Shown: positions 18,287 to 28,725, counted from the first letter of the stretch. The stretch is 64,000 nucleotides of DNA from Veillonella rogosae JCM 15642 (GCF_002959775.1 NZ_PPCX01000010.1:496001-560000); one strand, 5' to 3'. Numbers and translations are program-made. Notes: generated from the sequence alone by a model not told the origin.

Positions 18287-18829
18287 ATGAAATTAACAAA
18301 ATTATTACCAATTATGGCAATTGCCGGTGTATGTTTCGCTGGTCAAGCTAATGCAGCTCAAGATCAATTGATGATGCCTGAACAAGCATCTGCACCTATG
18401 ACTGTGAACGAACAAGAGGTTTCTCTTGCAGTTCCTAGCGAAGAAGTAAAAGCAGTTGTTTCTGAATTCGCTGCATTCCAACTTAATCAACCAAATACTG
18501 GCCGTGTGTCTGGTCAAGAACGTCTTGCTAACAATGCGTTGTACTACATGAACGTTCGTCGTAGCTGGTACATCACAAGCCATCGCTATAAAAAAGATAG
18601 CTATGCTCGCGTAGCATTAGATCGTATGTATTTGGATTACAAAGACTTCTTTAAGAATCCTGCAGTATCCCAATTGAGCCAAGCTGAATATGAAAGCCAA
18701 ATTTTAGCTATTCTTGAAAAGAATACTGAAAACATGAACAACAACGAATTACGTTTCTACATGAACGAAATGGTAATCTACAGCTTGAAACAAGCTATGC
18801 GTGCTAAACATGCTAAACACGTTCGTTAA
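18287..18829 (+). CDS. Small secreted adhesin-partner protein, ELRxYMNE family (copy 1)
   Basis: This 180-residue protein has a signal peptide ending NA-AQ (about residue 22). The mature helical protein contains RRSWYITSHRYKKDSYARVA and a C-terminal NNELRFYMNEM motif. It is a close paralogue of the gene at 28020, and the C-terminal motif is shared with the larger proteins at 47637 and 60279. ATG 18287 is chosen because GAGAGGAGA precedes it and the paralogue aligns there; the upstream ATG at 18239 would spoil the signal peptide. Unlike the other copies it has its own promoter and lies after a terminated type Va autotransporter. The next large gene downstream is an ESPR-bearing TAA. Function unknown; a periplasmic role in adhesin export is inferred. 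Confidence 0.8.
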   Translation: MKLTKLLPIMAIAGVCFAGQANAAQDQLMMPEQASAPMTVNEQEVSLAVPSEEVKAVVSEFAAFQLNQPNTGRVSGQERLANNALYYMNVRRSWYITSHRYKKDSYARVALDRMYLDYKDFFKNPAVSQLSQAEYESQILAILEKNTENMNNNELRFYMNEMVIYSLKQAMRAKHAKHVR

Positions 18830-18857
18830 GCAGTAGATATAACAAAATATACATAGG

Positions 18858-18891
18858 AAAGAGGTAACGATAATGGTCGTTACCTCTTTTT
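18858..18891 (+). terminator. Terminator after partner copy 1
   Basis: A 13-bp stem, AAAGAGGTAACGA (18858-18870) with its complement at 18877-18889, is followed by a T run. The same stem recurs after the paralogue at 28616. Confidence 0.92.
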
Positions 18892-18892
18892 G

Positions 18893-19140
18893 TTTGAGCT
18901 TAATACGTTTCGTATTGTAATAATCAATATAATCTCTTAATTTGTTGATAAAATCTTCATAGGAAGTAAATTTCTCTAAATATAACAATTCTGACTTTAG
19001 TAAACCAAAGAAGTTTTCCATCACGCTATTATCCAAACAGTTTCCTTTTCGAGACATACTTTGGATGATAGCGTGATTTTTTAATGTTTTTTGATAACTG
19101 CTATGCTGATACTGCCACCCTTGATCTGAATGCAAGATGC
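18893..19140 (-). pseudogene. IS3-family transposase remnant (OrfB C-terminal piece)
   Basis: The minus-strand frame encodes LHSDQGWQYQHSSYQ, then KGNCLDNSVMENFFGLLKSE and FINKLRDYIDYYN. These are the second Asp and the Glu region of the DDE catalytic core of IS3-family OrfB transposases. The N-terminal two thirds and the normal end after YYNxKR are missing; the frame runs into the terminator and partner gene. No inverted ends or target duplication were found. It is a dead fragment marking an old insertion or recombination event. Confidence 0.75.
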
Positions 19141-19420
19141 AGCCTATGCAGCCTGGCAACGAGAATCTAACGAAAACAGTAATACTTATTGCAATTCAAG
19201 TAGTAAACTGGAAATAGTAAATTTAAACTCTAGATTTTTTTCATCCCGAATTATATACAAATCTTTAATTAGTTGTAAATTATTCATAAAAACAACATGT
19301 AAAATCATATAAATTATAGAAAAAATGGGCATTATGACGGAGTAACCAGCTATTATGAGGTAGAAACGGCTCATTATTGGCGATATTTTATAAACATTCT
19401 AACACATGAATATAAAATGA
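19141..19420. other. AT-rich spacer with no recognisable gene
   Basis: Between the transposase remnant and the next promoter I see only short frames without ribosome-binding sites. It may be eroded insertion-sequence DNA. Confidence 0.5.
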
Positions 19421-19427
19421 ATTTTTA

Positions 19428-19456
19428 TTTACTGCATAGAAAAATTTTGATATGAT
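19428..19456 (+). promoter_or_regulatory. Promoter of the 2795-residue TAA
   Basis: TTTACT (19428-19433), a 17-base spacer and TATGAT (19451-19456). The leader is about 90 bases. Confidence 0.65.
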
Positions 19457-19552
19457 TAGGACATTCAATGATTATGAAGAAATGGTGAAGTTTCAGTAAA
19501 GTCATTGAGAGTAAGAACTTATTTATATGTATTGTAAGCTAGAGGTTAAATT

Positions 19553-22500
19553 ATGAATCGGATTTACAATGTTATTTGGAGTAAAACCAAAAAGTGTTAT
19601 GTAGTTGTTTCGGAAATCGTAAAAAGCAGTGGTGGTAAGGTTAAATCCTTACATACTGGTAAAACATATACCCATATGAGTACAGTTATGGCTGTAGCTG
19701 CATTGTTGGCGGGTGTGAATATTACATCTGTAAATGCAGCGGCTATCATGATTGATGGCGTGAATGCTGGCTATGCAACAGCTAAAAATGGTGGTAATCA
19801 ATGGAGTTATTTATACAATTATAATAACCCTGGTAATATGAGTGCCTTAGATGGCACTGCTACTACTGGATATTATTCTGGTAGTGCATTAAATGGTATT
19901 TCCATTGGTCACAATACGAAGATTCAAGAGGCTAGTGATCCTACGTATTATTCTGGTGTGGCTATTGGCGATTATGCACAAGCTACAGGTGGTTTATCTT
20001 TTTCCCTTGGTAATTATGCACAGTCCACAAAACCATCTGCTATGGCTATTGGCACGGCTTCCTTATCTAGTGGCTTTAACTCTCTAGCGATGATGCGTCA
20101 ATCAGCAGCGACAGGTAATTTCTCTACAGCTATTGGTACAACTTCTTGGGCGAGTGGTACTGGTAGTTTTGCTTTGGGTTATTCTGCGCAATCGAAGGGG
20201 GATCAATCCATTGCCATCGGTGCAGCTGAGCCTATCACAGTACCAGGTAGTGGTAATGAACCTAGTGCAGCCTATAATGGTACTACTAATACTGTAACAG
20301 AAGGTGCACGTTCTCTTGCATTCGGCACAAAAGCGCGTACTACAGCAGCAGCTACAGATTCCATGGCATTTGGTTCTAATGCTAAAACTAAAGCAGCTAA
20401 TGCAGTAGCAATGGGTAATTCTTCTCGTGCTACTGGTACAGATTCTTTCGCATTTGGTAACACTGCATCTGCGGCAGGTACAAATGCTATCGCTATGGGT
20501 AGAACAGCACAGGCTTCTAAGGCGAATGCCATTGCATTGGGCGGTCAGGCAAAAGCATTAGAGGCTAATGCTCTTGCTATTGGTAGTACAGCAGAAGCAA
20601 GTAAAGCTGGTACTATGGCTATCGGTAGTGCTTCTAAAGCAACAAGCAGCAACGCAACAGCTATCGGTAATGGTGCTGAAGTTACTGGTGAAAACTCCAT
20701 GGCATTAGGTTCTGGTGCTAAAATTAGTTCTAATAACTCTATTGCACTTGGGGCAGGCACAGAATTTAACGATCCTTTAGTAAGTACATATGCTGCTTTC
20801 ACCAACGAAATGAACCCTGCAGAATCGGGCGTTGTAGCAGTTGGTAATACTGCTACGCCTCGTCGTATTGTTAACGTAGCAGGTGGTCAAAACGATAATG
20901 ACGCTGCAACGATTAAACAATTGCGTTATGTAAATAACAACTTGGCTATGACCATTGCAGGCCCTACCTATACTGGTTATGAAGCAAATGGCTCTACCTA
21001 CAAAGCACCTGATTTCAATATCAAAAATAGCACATATCATACAGTAAAAGAAGCTGTAGAAGCAGCACAAACTAACTTCTTCAGCGCTAAAGGTACATCT
21101 GCTGATGCAAACTATGATAATAAAGGTGCTACAGGCACAAATGCGACAGCAGCAGGTGTACGTGCCTCTGCAGCAGGTAACTTTGGTACGGCACTTGGTG
21201 CGGATGCAACTGCAACAAGTGAAAAAGGTACTGCATTAGGTTATAACGCGAAAGTAACAGAAGATGATGGCGTTGCGTTAGGTTCTAATTCCGTAGCAAA
21301 TACGGCAGCTGGCGTAGCTGGTTATGATGTAAGCGTAGCGGATAACCGTGCGAATAGATACACTGATTTAACTGGCTCTGTAGCAACATCTACTTTGGGT
21401 GCAGTATCTGTTGGTCAAAGCACAAGTGTTGGTACAGAAACACGTCAAATCACAAACCTTGCTGCTGGCAAAAAAGATACAGATGCAGTTAACGTGGCTC
21501 AATTGCGCAATGTAAACCTTAAAATTGCAGGCAATACAAATGACAATAACGGCAAAAATGATGTATTGTTAGATAAACAAACATTGACTGTAAAAGGCGA
21601 TGGAACTTATGTAACGACTAAAGCTAATAACCAAACTATCGATGTAACCTTAACAAATGATACAAAGGATAAAATCGATAATGCAGCTAATAAAGATCTT
21701 TCCAACATCACAAATGTAGGTAAAAAGAATATCACTGCATTAGGCACAATCGTTGAGGCTGGTCATAATGTAACAATTCCAGCAGCTACTGTAGATACTA
21801 CAACAGGTCAAAAAACATATACTGTAAATGCTATGGATACAAAGGTTTCTTTAGGCACTAGCGGCTTGATGACCCTTACAGGTGGTACACCTGATGCAAA
21901 CGGTGTTCGTAACTATACTGTTGATGTAGATCCTACTAAGGTAGCAAAAACTGACCTATCCAATATCAATAATGATGGTAAAACTGTCATTCGTGAAGAG
22001 GCTCAAAAGGCTGTAAAAGTTATTGCTGGTCAAAATACAACTGTTACAGAAGGTACAGATGGCACATATAAAACATATGCAGTCAATGTAGCGGCAGCGG
22101 GAGATTACCGATTAGTAGAAAACAGTGCAGCTGCTGATAAAGCGTACACTGTAACTGGCAATAAAGTTGACTTAACAGTGCAAGATGGTAGTACTCCAGC
22201 GAATACGAAGACTGTAACTATTAAAGACATTGCTTCTAAAACAGAGTTAGATACTACAAAATCTGATTTAACAGATAAAATTAACAACACTAAAACAGAT
22301 TTGATCAACACAGGTTTGAAGTTTAACGCAGACAACAATGATGTTAAGACAAATAAACTTGGCTCTACCGTAACTATATCTGGCGATACGAATATCACCA
22401 CAAAAATTACGCAAACTGGTGATGATTCCACGATTGCTGTTACTTTGAATAAAGATCTTAATGTAAATACAGTGACGGCTACCAATACTGTGAAAGCTGG

Positions 22501-25500
22501 CACTGCTACTATGGGTAACCAAGGTACAACAGATAACAAAGGTGCTACACAAACTGGTAACTTTGTAACTGGTTTAGATAACACAGCATGGAACATGGCT
22601 AATCCTGTATTTGTATCTGGTCGTGCTGCTACAGAAGATCAATTGAAAACGGTTAGTGATGCGGTGAGAGCAGCGAATGCCGGTTCTAGTGACTATCGCT
22701 TGATTGAAAACGATACAGCTACTGACAAAGCGTATACTGTAACTGGCAATAAAGTAGACTTGAAGGTAAAAGACGATAAATCTGGTACTACTAATACTGT
22801 AACTATTAAAGATATTGCGTCTAAAACTGAGTTCGATAAATTAAACGATCGCGCTGTTAAATACGATGTAGATGGTTCTGGGAATGTAGATAAATCCAAG
22901 GTGACATACGAAGGCCCTACATATAATAGTACTAATAAATCTGGTGGTACTCACGTAACTAACGTGGCGTATGCAACAGGTAATGATGGTAGTGAAGCAG
23001 TTAACGTAGATTACTTAACTGACAAAATCAAAGATAGCTCCGATGCGTTGATCAACAAAGGCATGAAATTTGATGCTAACGTTGGTGGTGTTAAGACTAA
23101 TAAACTAGGTTCTACTGTGACAGTTCAAGGTGAAGGCACAGAAGCCGACGCTAACTATAGCGGTAAAAACATCAAAACATTTATCAAACAAGATACAGCT
23201 GGTAACACAACAATCGACGTTAAGATGAACAAAAATCTTGAAGTTGAAACTGTAACTGCTACAGGCGCAAATGGTAAAGATGGTAAAATCGGCATCAATG
23301 GTAAAGATGGTGTTACAACAAATCTTTCTATTACACGTGATGGTAAACCTGGTGTAGACGGTGCGGCTGGCACAACTACAACTCGTATCGTATATGAAAA
23401 ACCAGATGGTACTACAGAAGAGGTTGCTACACTAAATGATGGCCTTAGATTCAAAGGCGACATGGGTGCTACTTCTAATGTAAAACTCAATAAACAAGTG
23501 GACGTAACTGGTGGCGTTACAAATGCAGCTGACCTTGCAACAGGTAACAATATCGGTGTTACATCTGCAGCAGTTGATGCTAATGGCAATGCTAAACTTC
23601 AATTGCAACTCGCTAAAGATATTACAGGCCTTAAATCTGTAACGGCTACAGATACTGTGAAAGCTGGCACAGCTACAGTGGGTAACCAAACTGCTACAGA
23701 TAACAAAGGTGGCACTCAAACTGGTAACTTTGTAACAGGTCTAGATAATACAAATTGGAACATGACTGATCCTGTATTCGTACCTGGCCGTGCGGCAACA
23801 GAAGACCAATTGAAAACTGTTAGTGATGCGGTGAAAGCTGCGAGCGCAAGTGCATCTGACTATCGCTTGATTGGTGATCCAGCTAACACAACTGACGGTT
23901 CCTACAAGGTTACAAACAACCAAGTAGACTTGAAGGTTAAAGATGATAAATCTGGTACTACTAACACTGTAACTATCAAAGATATTGCGTCTAAAACTGA
24001 GCTCGACAAATTAGAAGATCGTGCTGTTAAGTATGATTTAGAGGGTACAGGGAATGTAGATAAATCTAAAGTTACATACGAAGGTCCTGCGTACAACAGT
24101 ACTAACAAATCTGGTGGTACTCACGTAACTAATGTGGCATACGCAACAGGTAACGACGGTAGCGAAGCAGTTAACGTAGATTACTTAACTGACAAAATCA
24201 AAGACAGCTCCGATGCCTTAATTAACAAAGGCCTTAAATTCGATGCTAACGTTGGTGGTGTTCAAACTAACAAATTAGGCTCTACTGTAACTGTAAAAGG
24301 CGAAGGCACTGCAGCTGACGCAAACTACAGCGGTGAAAATATTAAAACATTCATCGAACAAGATACAGCTGGTAACACAACTATCAACGTGAAGATGAAT
24401 AAAGACATTATTGCTGATTCCATTAAGGTTAACAAAGATGGCAGAGATGGCAAAGATGGCGTATCCATTACTGGCCCTACTGGCGTAGCTGGTCAAGATG
24501 GTAATAATGGTAAAGTGGGCATCACAGGTGCTGATGGTAAAGATGCAGTTTCCATCTCTGGTAAAGACGGTGTAGGCCATATCGGTTTAACGGGTCCTGC
24601 TGGTACAAACGGCAAGGACGGTTCCAATGGTATCGACATGTCCGTTAAGAATGGTTACGACGATGCTGCTAAAGGCGTTAAAGGCGAAAAAGGTGTAGAC
24701 GGTGTTGATGGTATTACACGTATTGTGTACACAGACAATACTGGTGAACACCAAGTAGCTACAATGGACGACGGCATGTTGTACGGCGGTGATGCTGGTA
24801 ATGTGATTAAGAAAAAACTTAACAATCAAGTAAATGTTAAGGGTGGCATTACTGACGAAACTAAATTGACTGCTGACGATAACATCGGTGTTGTATCTGA
24901 CGGTACAGATACGTTGAAAGTTCGTTTGGCAAAAGATCTAAAAGGTCTTAATACTGTAACAGCTGCTAAAACTGTGAAAGCAGGTACAGCGACTGTAGGT
25001 AACCAAGAAGCAACTAAAGCAGATGGCACTAAAGAAACTGGTAACTATGTAACAGGTCTTGATAACAAAACTTGGGATGTTGACAACATCGTAACTGGTC
25101 GTGCTGCTACAGAGGATCAATTGAAAGATGCGTTGGCAAACCAATCCAATGCAGGCCTTAAATTCGACGCTAACGTTGGTGGTACTAAGACTAATAAATT
25201 AGGCTCTACTGTAATTGTAAAAGGTGAAGGCACTGATGCAGATGCTAACTACAGCGGCGAAAATATTAAGACTTTCATCGACCAAGATACTACAACTGGC
25301 AACACAACAATCGATGTTAAATTGAACAAAAATCTCGTAGCAGATTCCATCAAAATCAATAAAGATGGCAAAGATGGTAAGGATGGCGTATCCATTACAG
25401 GTCCTACAGGTGTGGCTGGTCAAGACGGCAACAATGGTAAAGTAGGCATCACAGGTGCCGATGGTAAAGACGCAGTTTCCATCTCCGGTAAAGACGGCGT

Positions 25501-27940
25501 TGGTCATATCGGTTTAACAGGTCCTGCAGGCACTAACGGTATCAATGGCACAAATGGTATCGACATGTCCGTGAAAAATGGTTATGATGATGCTGCTAAA
25601 GGTGTGAAAGGTGAAAAAGGTGTAGACGGTGTAAATGGTATTACACGTATTGTGTACACTGATAACACTGGGGAACACCAAGTAGCTACAATGGACGACG
25701 GCATGCTCTACGGTGGCGATACTGGCACTGTAATCAAGAAAAAACTTAACAACCAAGTCAATGTTAAGGGTGGTATTACAGATGCAGCGAAACTGTCCAA
25801 TGAAGATAATATTGGGGTAGTAGCTGATGGCACTGATACATTGATGCTCCGTCTTGCAAAAGACCTTAAAGGCCTAAATTCTGCTACTTTCAATAATGGT
25901 ACAAATGGCAACACTGTTGTAAACGGTGGTGGCATGACTATTAATGATGCAGCAGGTAATCCGTTGACGTCTGTTACTAAAGACGGCATTACAATTACTG
26001 ATGGTCCATCTATGACTAAGGACGGTATCGACGCAGGTGATAAGAAAATCACTAATGTAGCTGACGGCATAATCGGTGCAGGCAGTAAAGATGCTGTTAA
26101 CGGAGGTCAATTACATACAGTGGTGGAAGACCTTAAAACTAAAGGCTTCGGTTTAACTGCTGAAGATGGCGCTTCTGTTAAGAAATCTCTTGGTGACACT
26201 GTAACTGTGAAAGGTGACGGTGCAAACATTACGACATCTGTAGATAATGGTGCTGTGAAAGTAGCATTGGCTAAGGATCTTAATGTAGATACTGTTACAG
26301 CAAACACAGTAACAACAGGCGACACTAAGATGGATACAAATGGCGTAACTATTAAAGATGGCGCCAATGAAGCGACTAAGTTGACTAAAGATGGCTTGCA
26401 AATCAACGATGGTGGTAACAAAGCGGTTACTATCAATAAAGATGGTTTGACTATCGAAAACGGCCCTAAGGTAACAAAAGACGGCATTAATGCTGGTTAT
26501 AAGAAAATCACTAATGTAGAAGATGGTACAATTGCTGCCGGCAGCAAAGACGCTGTAAATGGCGGTCAATTGCATACTGCAATGGAAGACATCAAGGCAC
26601 AAGGCTTCGGTCTTAAAGCAGAGGATGGTCAATCTGTGAAGAAACCTCTTGGTGAAGTAATCGACCTCAAAGGCGACGGCAACATCAAGACTTCCGTAGA
26701 TGGCACTGCGATTAAGATGTCCTTGAATGATACAATTACACTTGGCACAGATCCAGCAAAACAAGTTAAAGTTGACGGATCTACTGGTACGATTACTGCG
26801 GGTAATGGCGCTAACCAAGTTACAATCGATGGCAGCACAGGTTCTGTTACAGCAGGTAACACTGTGAAAGCTGGCGATGTAATCATGGGTAACCAAAACT
26901 CGGGTGGTCAAAACGGTAACTTTGTGACTGGTTTGGACAATAAAACATGGAATCCTAACAACCCTGTAGCTGTTACAGGTCGCGCGGCAACAGAAGATCA
27001 ATTAAAAGCTGTTAATGACGACTTTAACGAAAAAGCTAAAAATGGTCGTGTATTCCAAGGTGACCAAGCTGGTAACGATGGTAAAGTTGTTCGCGGTTTA
27101 GGCGATACAATGAACCTAAAAGGTGGCGCTGATGTAAATCGTTTGAGTGACAACAACCTAGCTGTTGTGAAGAATGCTGCAGGCGATGGCTATGATATCA
27201 AGTTGGCTAAGGACCTCAACCTAAAAGACGGTTCTACTACGTATACAAAAACTGTACCAGGAACTAATACTACAATTCCTTATACAGTAGATACAAAAGT
27301 AGATGGTGGTGGCATCACAATTACTCCATCCATCAACGGTCAACCTGTACCAGGTCACACTGTAAGTCTTACAGAAAATGGCTTAAACAATGGTAATAAT
27401 ACTATTACTAATGTAGCGCCAGGCATCAATGGCACTGATGCGGTTAACGTTAATCAATTGCGCAATGCTATGCATAGTGTAGATGGTAAAATCGCTGATG
27501 TTGGTGCAGCTAGCGCAGCCATGGCAGGTCTTAAACCATTGCAATATGATCCATTAGAACCTACACAAGTGTTGGCGGCTGTTGGCAACTATAAAGGTAG
27601 TACTGCTGCTGCTATTGGTATCGCTCACTATACAAATGAATCTACAATGCTTCATATGGGTGTTTCCTTAGGTGGTCATGATAATATGGTTAACGCTGGT
27701 GTATCTTATAAATTCGGTACATCTGACGCTAAAAAAGCAATTCCAGCACGTTACAAAGCAGGCCCAATCAGCTCTGCCTATGTAATGCAAGATGAAGTGA
27801 CTGCATTGAAAGCTGAGAACTTACGTATGAAACAACGCGATGAGGAATTATCTGCTAAGTACGAACAAGTACAACGAGATAATGAAGAGATGAAAGCTCA
27901 AATTGCAATGCTTATGAAACAAGCTGGGTTAACCAAATAA
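19553..27940 (+). CDS. Giant trimeric autotransporter adhesin with ESPR and collagen-like stalk
   Basis: This 2795-residue protein starts with an extended signal peptide region (MNRIYNVIWSKTKKCYVVVSE) and a hydrophobic core ending near NAA (about residue 64). A YadA-like head of AIGxxAxAxGxxS repeats covers about residues 100-415. Necks (GGQNDNDAATIKQL and others) and a long stalk follow. Two collagen-like Gly-x-y blocks lie at about residues 1625-1710 and 1935-2027. A YadA anchor (GLKPLQYDPLEP, about residues 2650-2723) precedes a coiled-coil tail of about 70 residues with RYKAGPISSAY. It should form a trimer in the outer membrane and mediate attachment or aggregation; ligands are unknown. 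The partner gene at 28020 follows without a terminator. Confidence 0.93.
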   Translation: MNRIYNVIWSKTKKCYVVVSEIVKSSGGKVKSLHTGKTYTHMSTVMAVAALLAGVNITSVNAAAIMIDGVNAGYATAKNGGNQWSYLYNYNNPGNMSALDGTATTGYYSGSALNGISIGHNTKIQEASDPTYYSGVAIGDYAQATGGLSFSLGNYAQSTKPSAMAIGTASLSSGFNSLAMMRQSAATGNFSTAIGTTSWASGTGSFALGYSAQSKGDQSIAIGAAEPITVPGSGNEPSAAYNGTTNTVTEGARSLAFGTKARTTAAATDSMAFGSNAKTKAANAVAMGNSSRATGTDSFAFGNTASAAGTNAIAMGRTAQASKANAIALGGQAKALEANALAIGSTAEASKAGTMAIGSASKATSSNATAIGNGAEVTGENSMALGSGAKISSNNSIALGAGTEFNDPLVSTYAAFTNEMNPAESGVVAVGNTATPRRIVNVAGGQNDNDAATIKQLRYVNNNLAMTIAGPTYTGYEANGSTYKAPDFNIKNSTYHTVKEAVEAAQTNFFSAKGTSADANYDNKGATGTNATAAGVRASAAGNFGTALGADATATSEKGTALGYNAKVTEDDGVALGSNSVANTAAGVAGYDVSVADNRANRYTDLTGSVATSTLGAVSVGQSTSVGTETRQITNLAAGKKDTDAVNVAQLRNVNLKIAGNTNDNNGKNDVLLDKQTLTVKGDGTYVTTKANNQTIDVTLTNDTKDKIDNAANKDLSNITNVGKKNITALGTIVEAGHNVTIPAATVDTTTGQKTYTVNAMDTKVSLGTSGLMTLTGGTPDANGVRNYTVDVDPTKVAKTDLSNINNDGKTVIREEAQKAVKVIAGQNTTVTEGTDGTYKTYAVNVAAAGDYRLVENSAAADKAYTVTGNKVDLTVQDGSTPANTKTVTIKDIASKTELDTTKSDLTDKINNTKTDLINTGLKFNADNNDVKTNKLGSTVTISGDTNITTKITQTGDDSTIAVTLNKDLNVNTVTATNTVKAGTATMGNQGTTDNKGATQTGNFVTGLDNTAWNMANPVFVSGRAATEDQLKTVSDAVRAANAGSSDYRLIENDTATDKAYTVTGNKVDLKVKDDKSGTTNTVTIKDIASKTEFDKLNDRAVKYDVDGSGNVDKSKVTYEGPTYNSTNKSGGTHVTNVAYATGNDGSEAVNVDYLTDKIKDSSDALINKGMKFDANVGGVKTNKLGSTVTVQGEGTEADANYSGKNIKTFIKQDTAGNTTIDVKMNKNLEVETVTATGANGKDGKIGINGKDGVTTNLSITRDGKPGVDGAAGTTTTRIVYEKPDGTTEEVATLNDGLRFKGDMGATSNVKLNKQVDVTGGVTNAADLATGNNIGVTSAAVDANGNAKLQLQLAKDITGLKSVTATDTVKAGTATVGNQTATDNKGGTQTGNFVTGLDNTNWNMTDPVFVPGRAATEDQLKTVSDAVKAASASASDYRLIGDPANTTDGSYKVTNNQVDLKVKDDKSGTTNTVTIKDIASKTELDKLEDRAVKYDLEGTGNVDKSKVTYEGPAYNSTNKSGGTHVTNVAYATGNDGSEAVNVDYLTDKIKDSSDALINKGLKFDANVGGVQTNKLGSTVTVKGEGTAADANYSGENIKTFIEQDTAGNTTINVKMNKDIIADSIKVNKDGRDGKDGVSITGPTGVAGQDGNNGKVGITGADGKDAVSISGKDGVGHIGLTGPAGTNGKDGSNGIDMSVKNGYDDAAKGVKGEKGVDGVDGITRIVYTDNTGEHQVATMDDGMLYGGDAGNVIKKKLNNQVNVKGGITDETKLTADDNIGVVSDGTDTLKVRLAKDLKGLNTVTAAKTVKAGTATVGNQEATKADGTKETGNYVTGLDNKTWDVDNIVTGRAATEDQLKDALANQSNAGLKFDANVGGTKTNKLGSTVIVKGEGTDADANYSGENIKTFIDQDTTTGNTTIDVKLNKNLVADSIKINKDGKDGKDGVSITGPTGVAGQDGNNGKVGITGADGKDAVSISGKDGVGHIGLTGPAGTNGINGTNGIDMSVKNGYDDAAKGVKGEKGVDGVNGITRIVYTDNTGEHQVATMDDGMLYGGDTGTVIKKKLNNQVNVKGGITDAAKLSNEDNIGVVADGTDTLMLRLAKDLKGLNSATFNNGTNGNTVVNGGGMTINDAAGNPLTSVTKDGITITDGPSMTKDGIDAGDKKITNVADGIIGAGSKDAVNGGQLHTVVEDLKTKGFGLTAEDGASVKKSLGDTVTVKGDGANITTSVDNGAVKVALAKDLNVDTVTANTVTTGDTKMDTNGVTIKDGANEATKLTKDGLQINDGGNKAVTINKDGLTIENGPKVTKDGINAGYKKITNVEDGTIAAGSKDAVNGGQLHTAMEDIKAQGFGLKAEDGQSVKKPLGEVIDLKGDGNIKTSVDGTAIKMSLNDTITLGTDPAKQVKVDGSTGTITAGNGANQVTIDGSTGSVTAGNTVKAGDVIMGNQNSGGQNGNFVTGLDNKTWNPNNPVAVTGRAATEDQLKAVNDDFNEKAKNGRVFQGDQAGNDGKVVRGLGDTMNLKGGADVNRLSDNNLAVVKNAAGDGYDIKLAKDLNLKDGSTTYTKTVPGTNTTIPYTVDTKVDGGGITITPSINGQPVPGHTVSLTENGLNNGNNTITNVAPGINGTDAVNVNQLRNAMHSVDGKIADVGAASAAMAGLKPLQYDPLEPTQVLAAVGNYKGSTAAAIGIAHYTNESTMLHMGVSLGGHDNMVNAGVSYKFGTSDAKKAIPARYKAGPISSAYVMQDEVTALKAENLRMKQRDEELSAKYEQVQRDNEEMKAQIAMLMKQAGLTK
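24427..25790 (+). repeat. Duplicated stalk module with collagen-like segment
   Basis: The region 24427-24860 is repeated at about 25354-25790 with a 927-base (309-codon) period. Both copies encode GPTGVAGQDGNNGKVG and the following ITRIVYTDN segment almost identically. Confidence 0.85.
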
Positions 27941-27980
27941 TCATTCACTTGAGAGTGTATTGAGTATTTAAAACATAGGA

Positions 27981-28004
27981 AAGCTGCCCTGGGGAGGGCG
28001 GCTT
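27981..28004 (+). promoter_or_regulatory. Intergenic hairpin with GGGG loop between TAA and partner gene
   Basis: AAGCTGCCCT (27981-27990) pairs with AGGGCGGCTT (27995-28004) around GGGG. No T run follows. It lies 40 bases after the TAA stop and 15 bases before the partner start. Confidence 0.7.
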
Positions 28005-28019
28005 CCAATGAGGGGACTT

Positions 28020-28589
28020 ATGAAACTAATTAAATTATTACCTATTATGGCAATTGCTTCTGTATGTGTTGCTGGCCAAGTACATGCGGCACAAGATCCT
28101 TTGATGATGCCTGAACAACCTGCGGCTCCTTTGACTGCAGAACAACAAGACATCTCTCTTGCTGTTCCTAGTGAAGAGGTAAAAGCTGTAGTATCTGAAT
28201 TTGCAGCATTCCAATTGGGGATGAGCAATGCTTTAATCCAAGACGACAATCGCGTAATGTCTGGTCAACAACGTTATACTAATAACGTGTTGTACTACAT
28301 GAATGTTCGTCGTAGTTGGTACATTACAAGCCATCGCTATAAAAAAGACAGCTATGCTCGCGTAGCATTAGATCGCTTGTACTTAGATTACAAAGAATTT
28401 TTCACAAACCACACAACTGTGTCTGACATGAACAAAGCTGAATATGAAAACCAAATTTTGGCAATTCTTGAAAAGAATACAGCTAACATGTCTAATGATG
28501 AATTGCGTTTCTACATGAACGAAATGGTAATCTACAGCTTGAAAGAAGCTATGCGTGACGGTAATAACCGCGTTAAACGCATCCGCTAA
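28020..28589 (+). CDS. Small secreted adhesin-partner protein, ELRxYMNE family (copy 2)
   Basis: This 189-residue protein is closely similar to copy 1. It shares the signal peptide MKLIKLLPIMAIASV ending at HAA, EEVKAVVSEFAAFQL, RRSWYITSHRYKKDSYARVA and the C-terminal NDELRFYMNEM. It differs mainly by an insertion near residue 70. ATG 28020 is preferred over ATG 28008 because the paralogue aligns there and AGGGGA precedes it. The gene starts 79 bases after the giant TAA with only a hairpin between, so co-transcription is likely. It is probably periplasmic; the function is unknown. Confidence 0.85.
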   Translation: MKLIKLLPIMAIASVCVAGQVHAAQDPLMMPEQPAAPLTAEQQDISLAVPSEEVKAVVSEFAAFQLGMSNALIQDDNRVMSGQQRYTNNVLYYMNVRRSWYITSHRYKKDSYARVALDRLYLDYKEFFTNHTTVSDMNKAEYENQILAILEKNTANMSNDELRFYMNEMVIYSLKEAMRDGNNRVKRIR

Positions 28590-28615
28590 TCGGTATATAT
28601 AACTATATATCTATG

Positions 28616-28649
28616 AAAGAGGTAACGGCATAGGTCGTTACCTCTTTTT
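28616..28649 (+). terminator. Terminator after partner copy 2
   Basis: AAAGAGGTAACG (28616-28627) pairs with CGTTACCTCTTT (28636-28647), followed by a T run. It closes the TAA-partner unit. Confidence 0.92.
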
Positions 28650-28725
28650 GATTTAGGCTTATTTAATTTAAAAAGATGTGTTGGAAATCACATAATAGTA
28701 GTATTATTAGGTCTATACTATACCC

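Noticed and set aside
18749-19159. 136-codon minus-strand frame as an intact gene
   Set aside because: Only the middle part matches an IS3 transposase; the rest runs antisense through a terminator and the partner gene, so it is annotated as a remnant.
26153-27001. Long antisense open frames across the TAA genes (for example 282 codons here)
   Set aside because: They mirror the repetitive GC-skewed codons of the adhesin on the other strand, are Cys/Ser/Val-rich, lack ribosome-binding sites and match no family.
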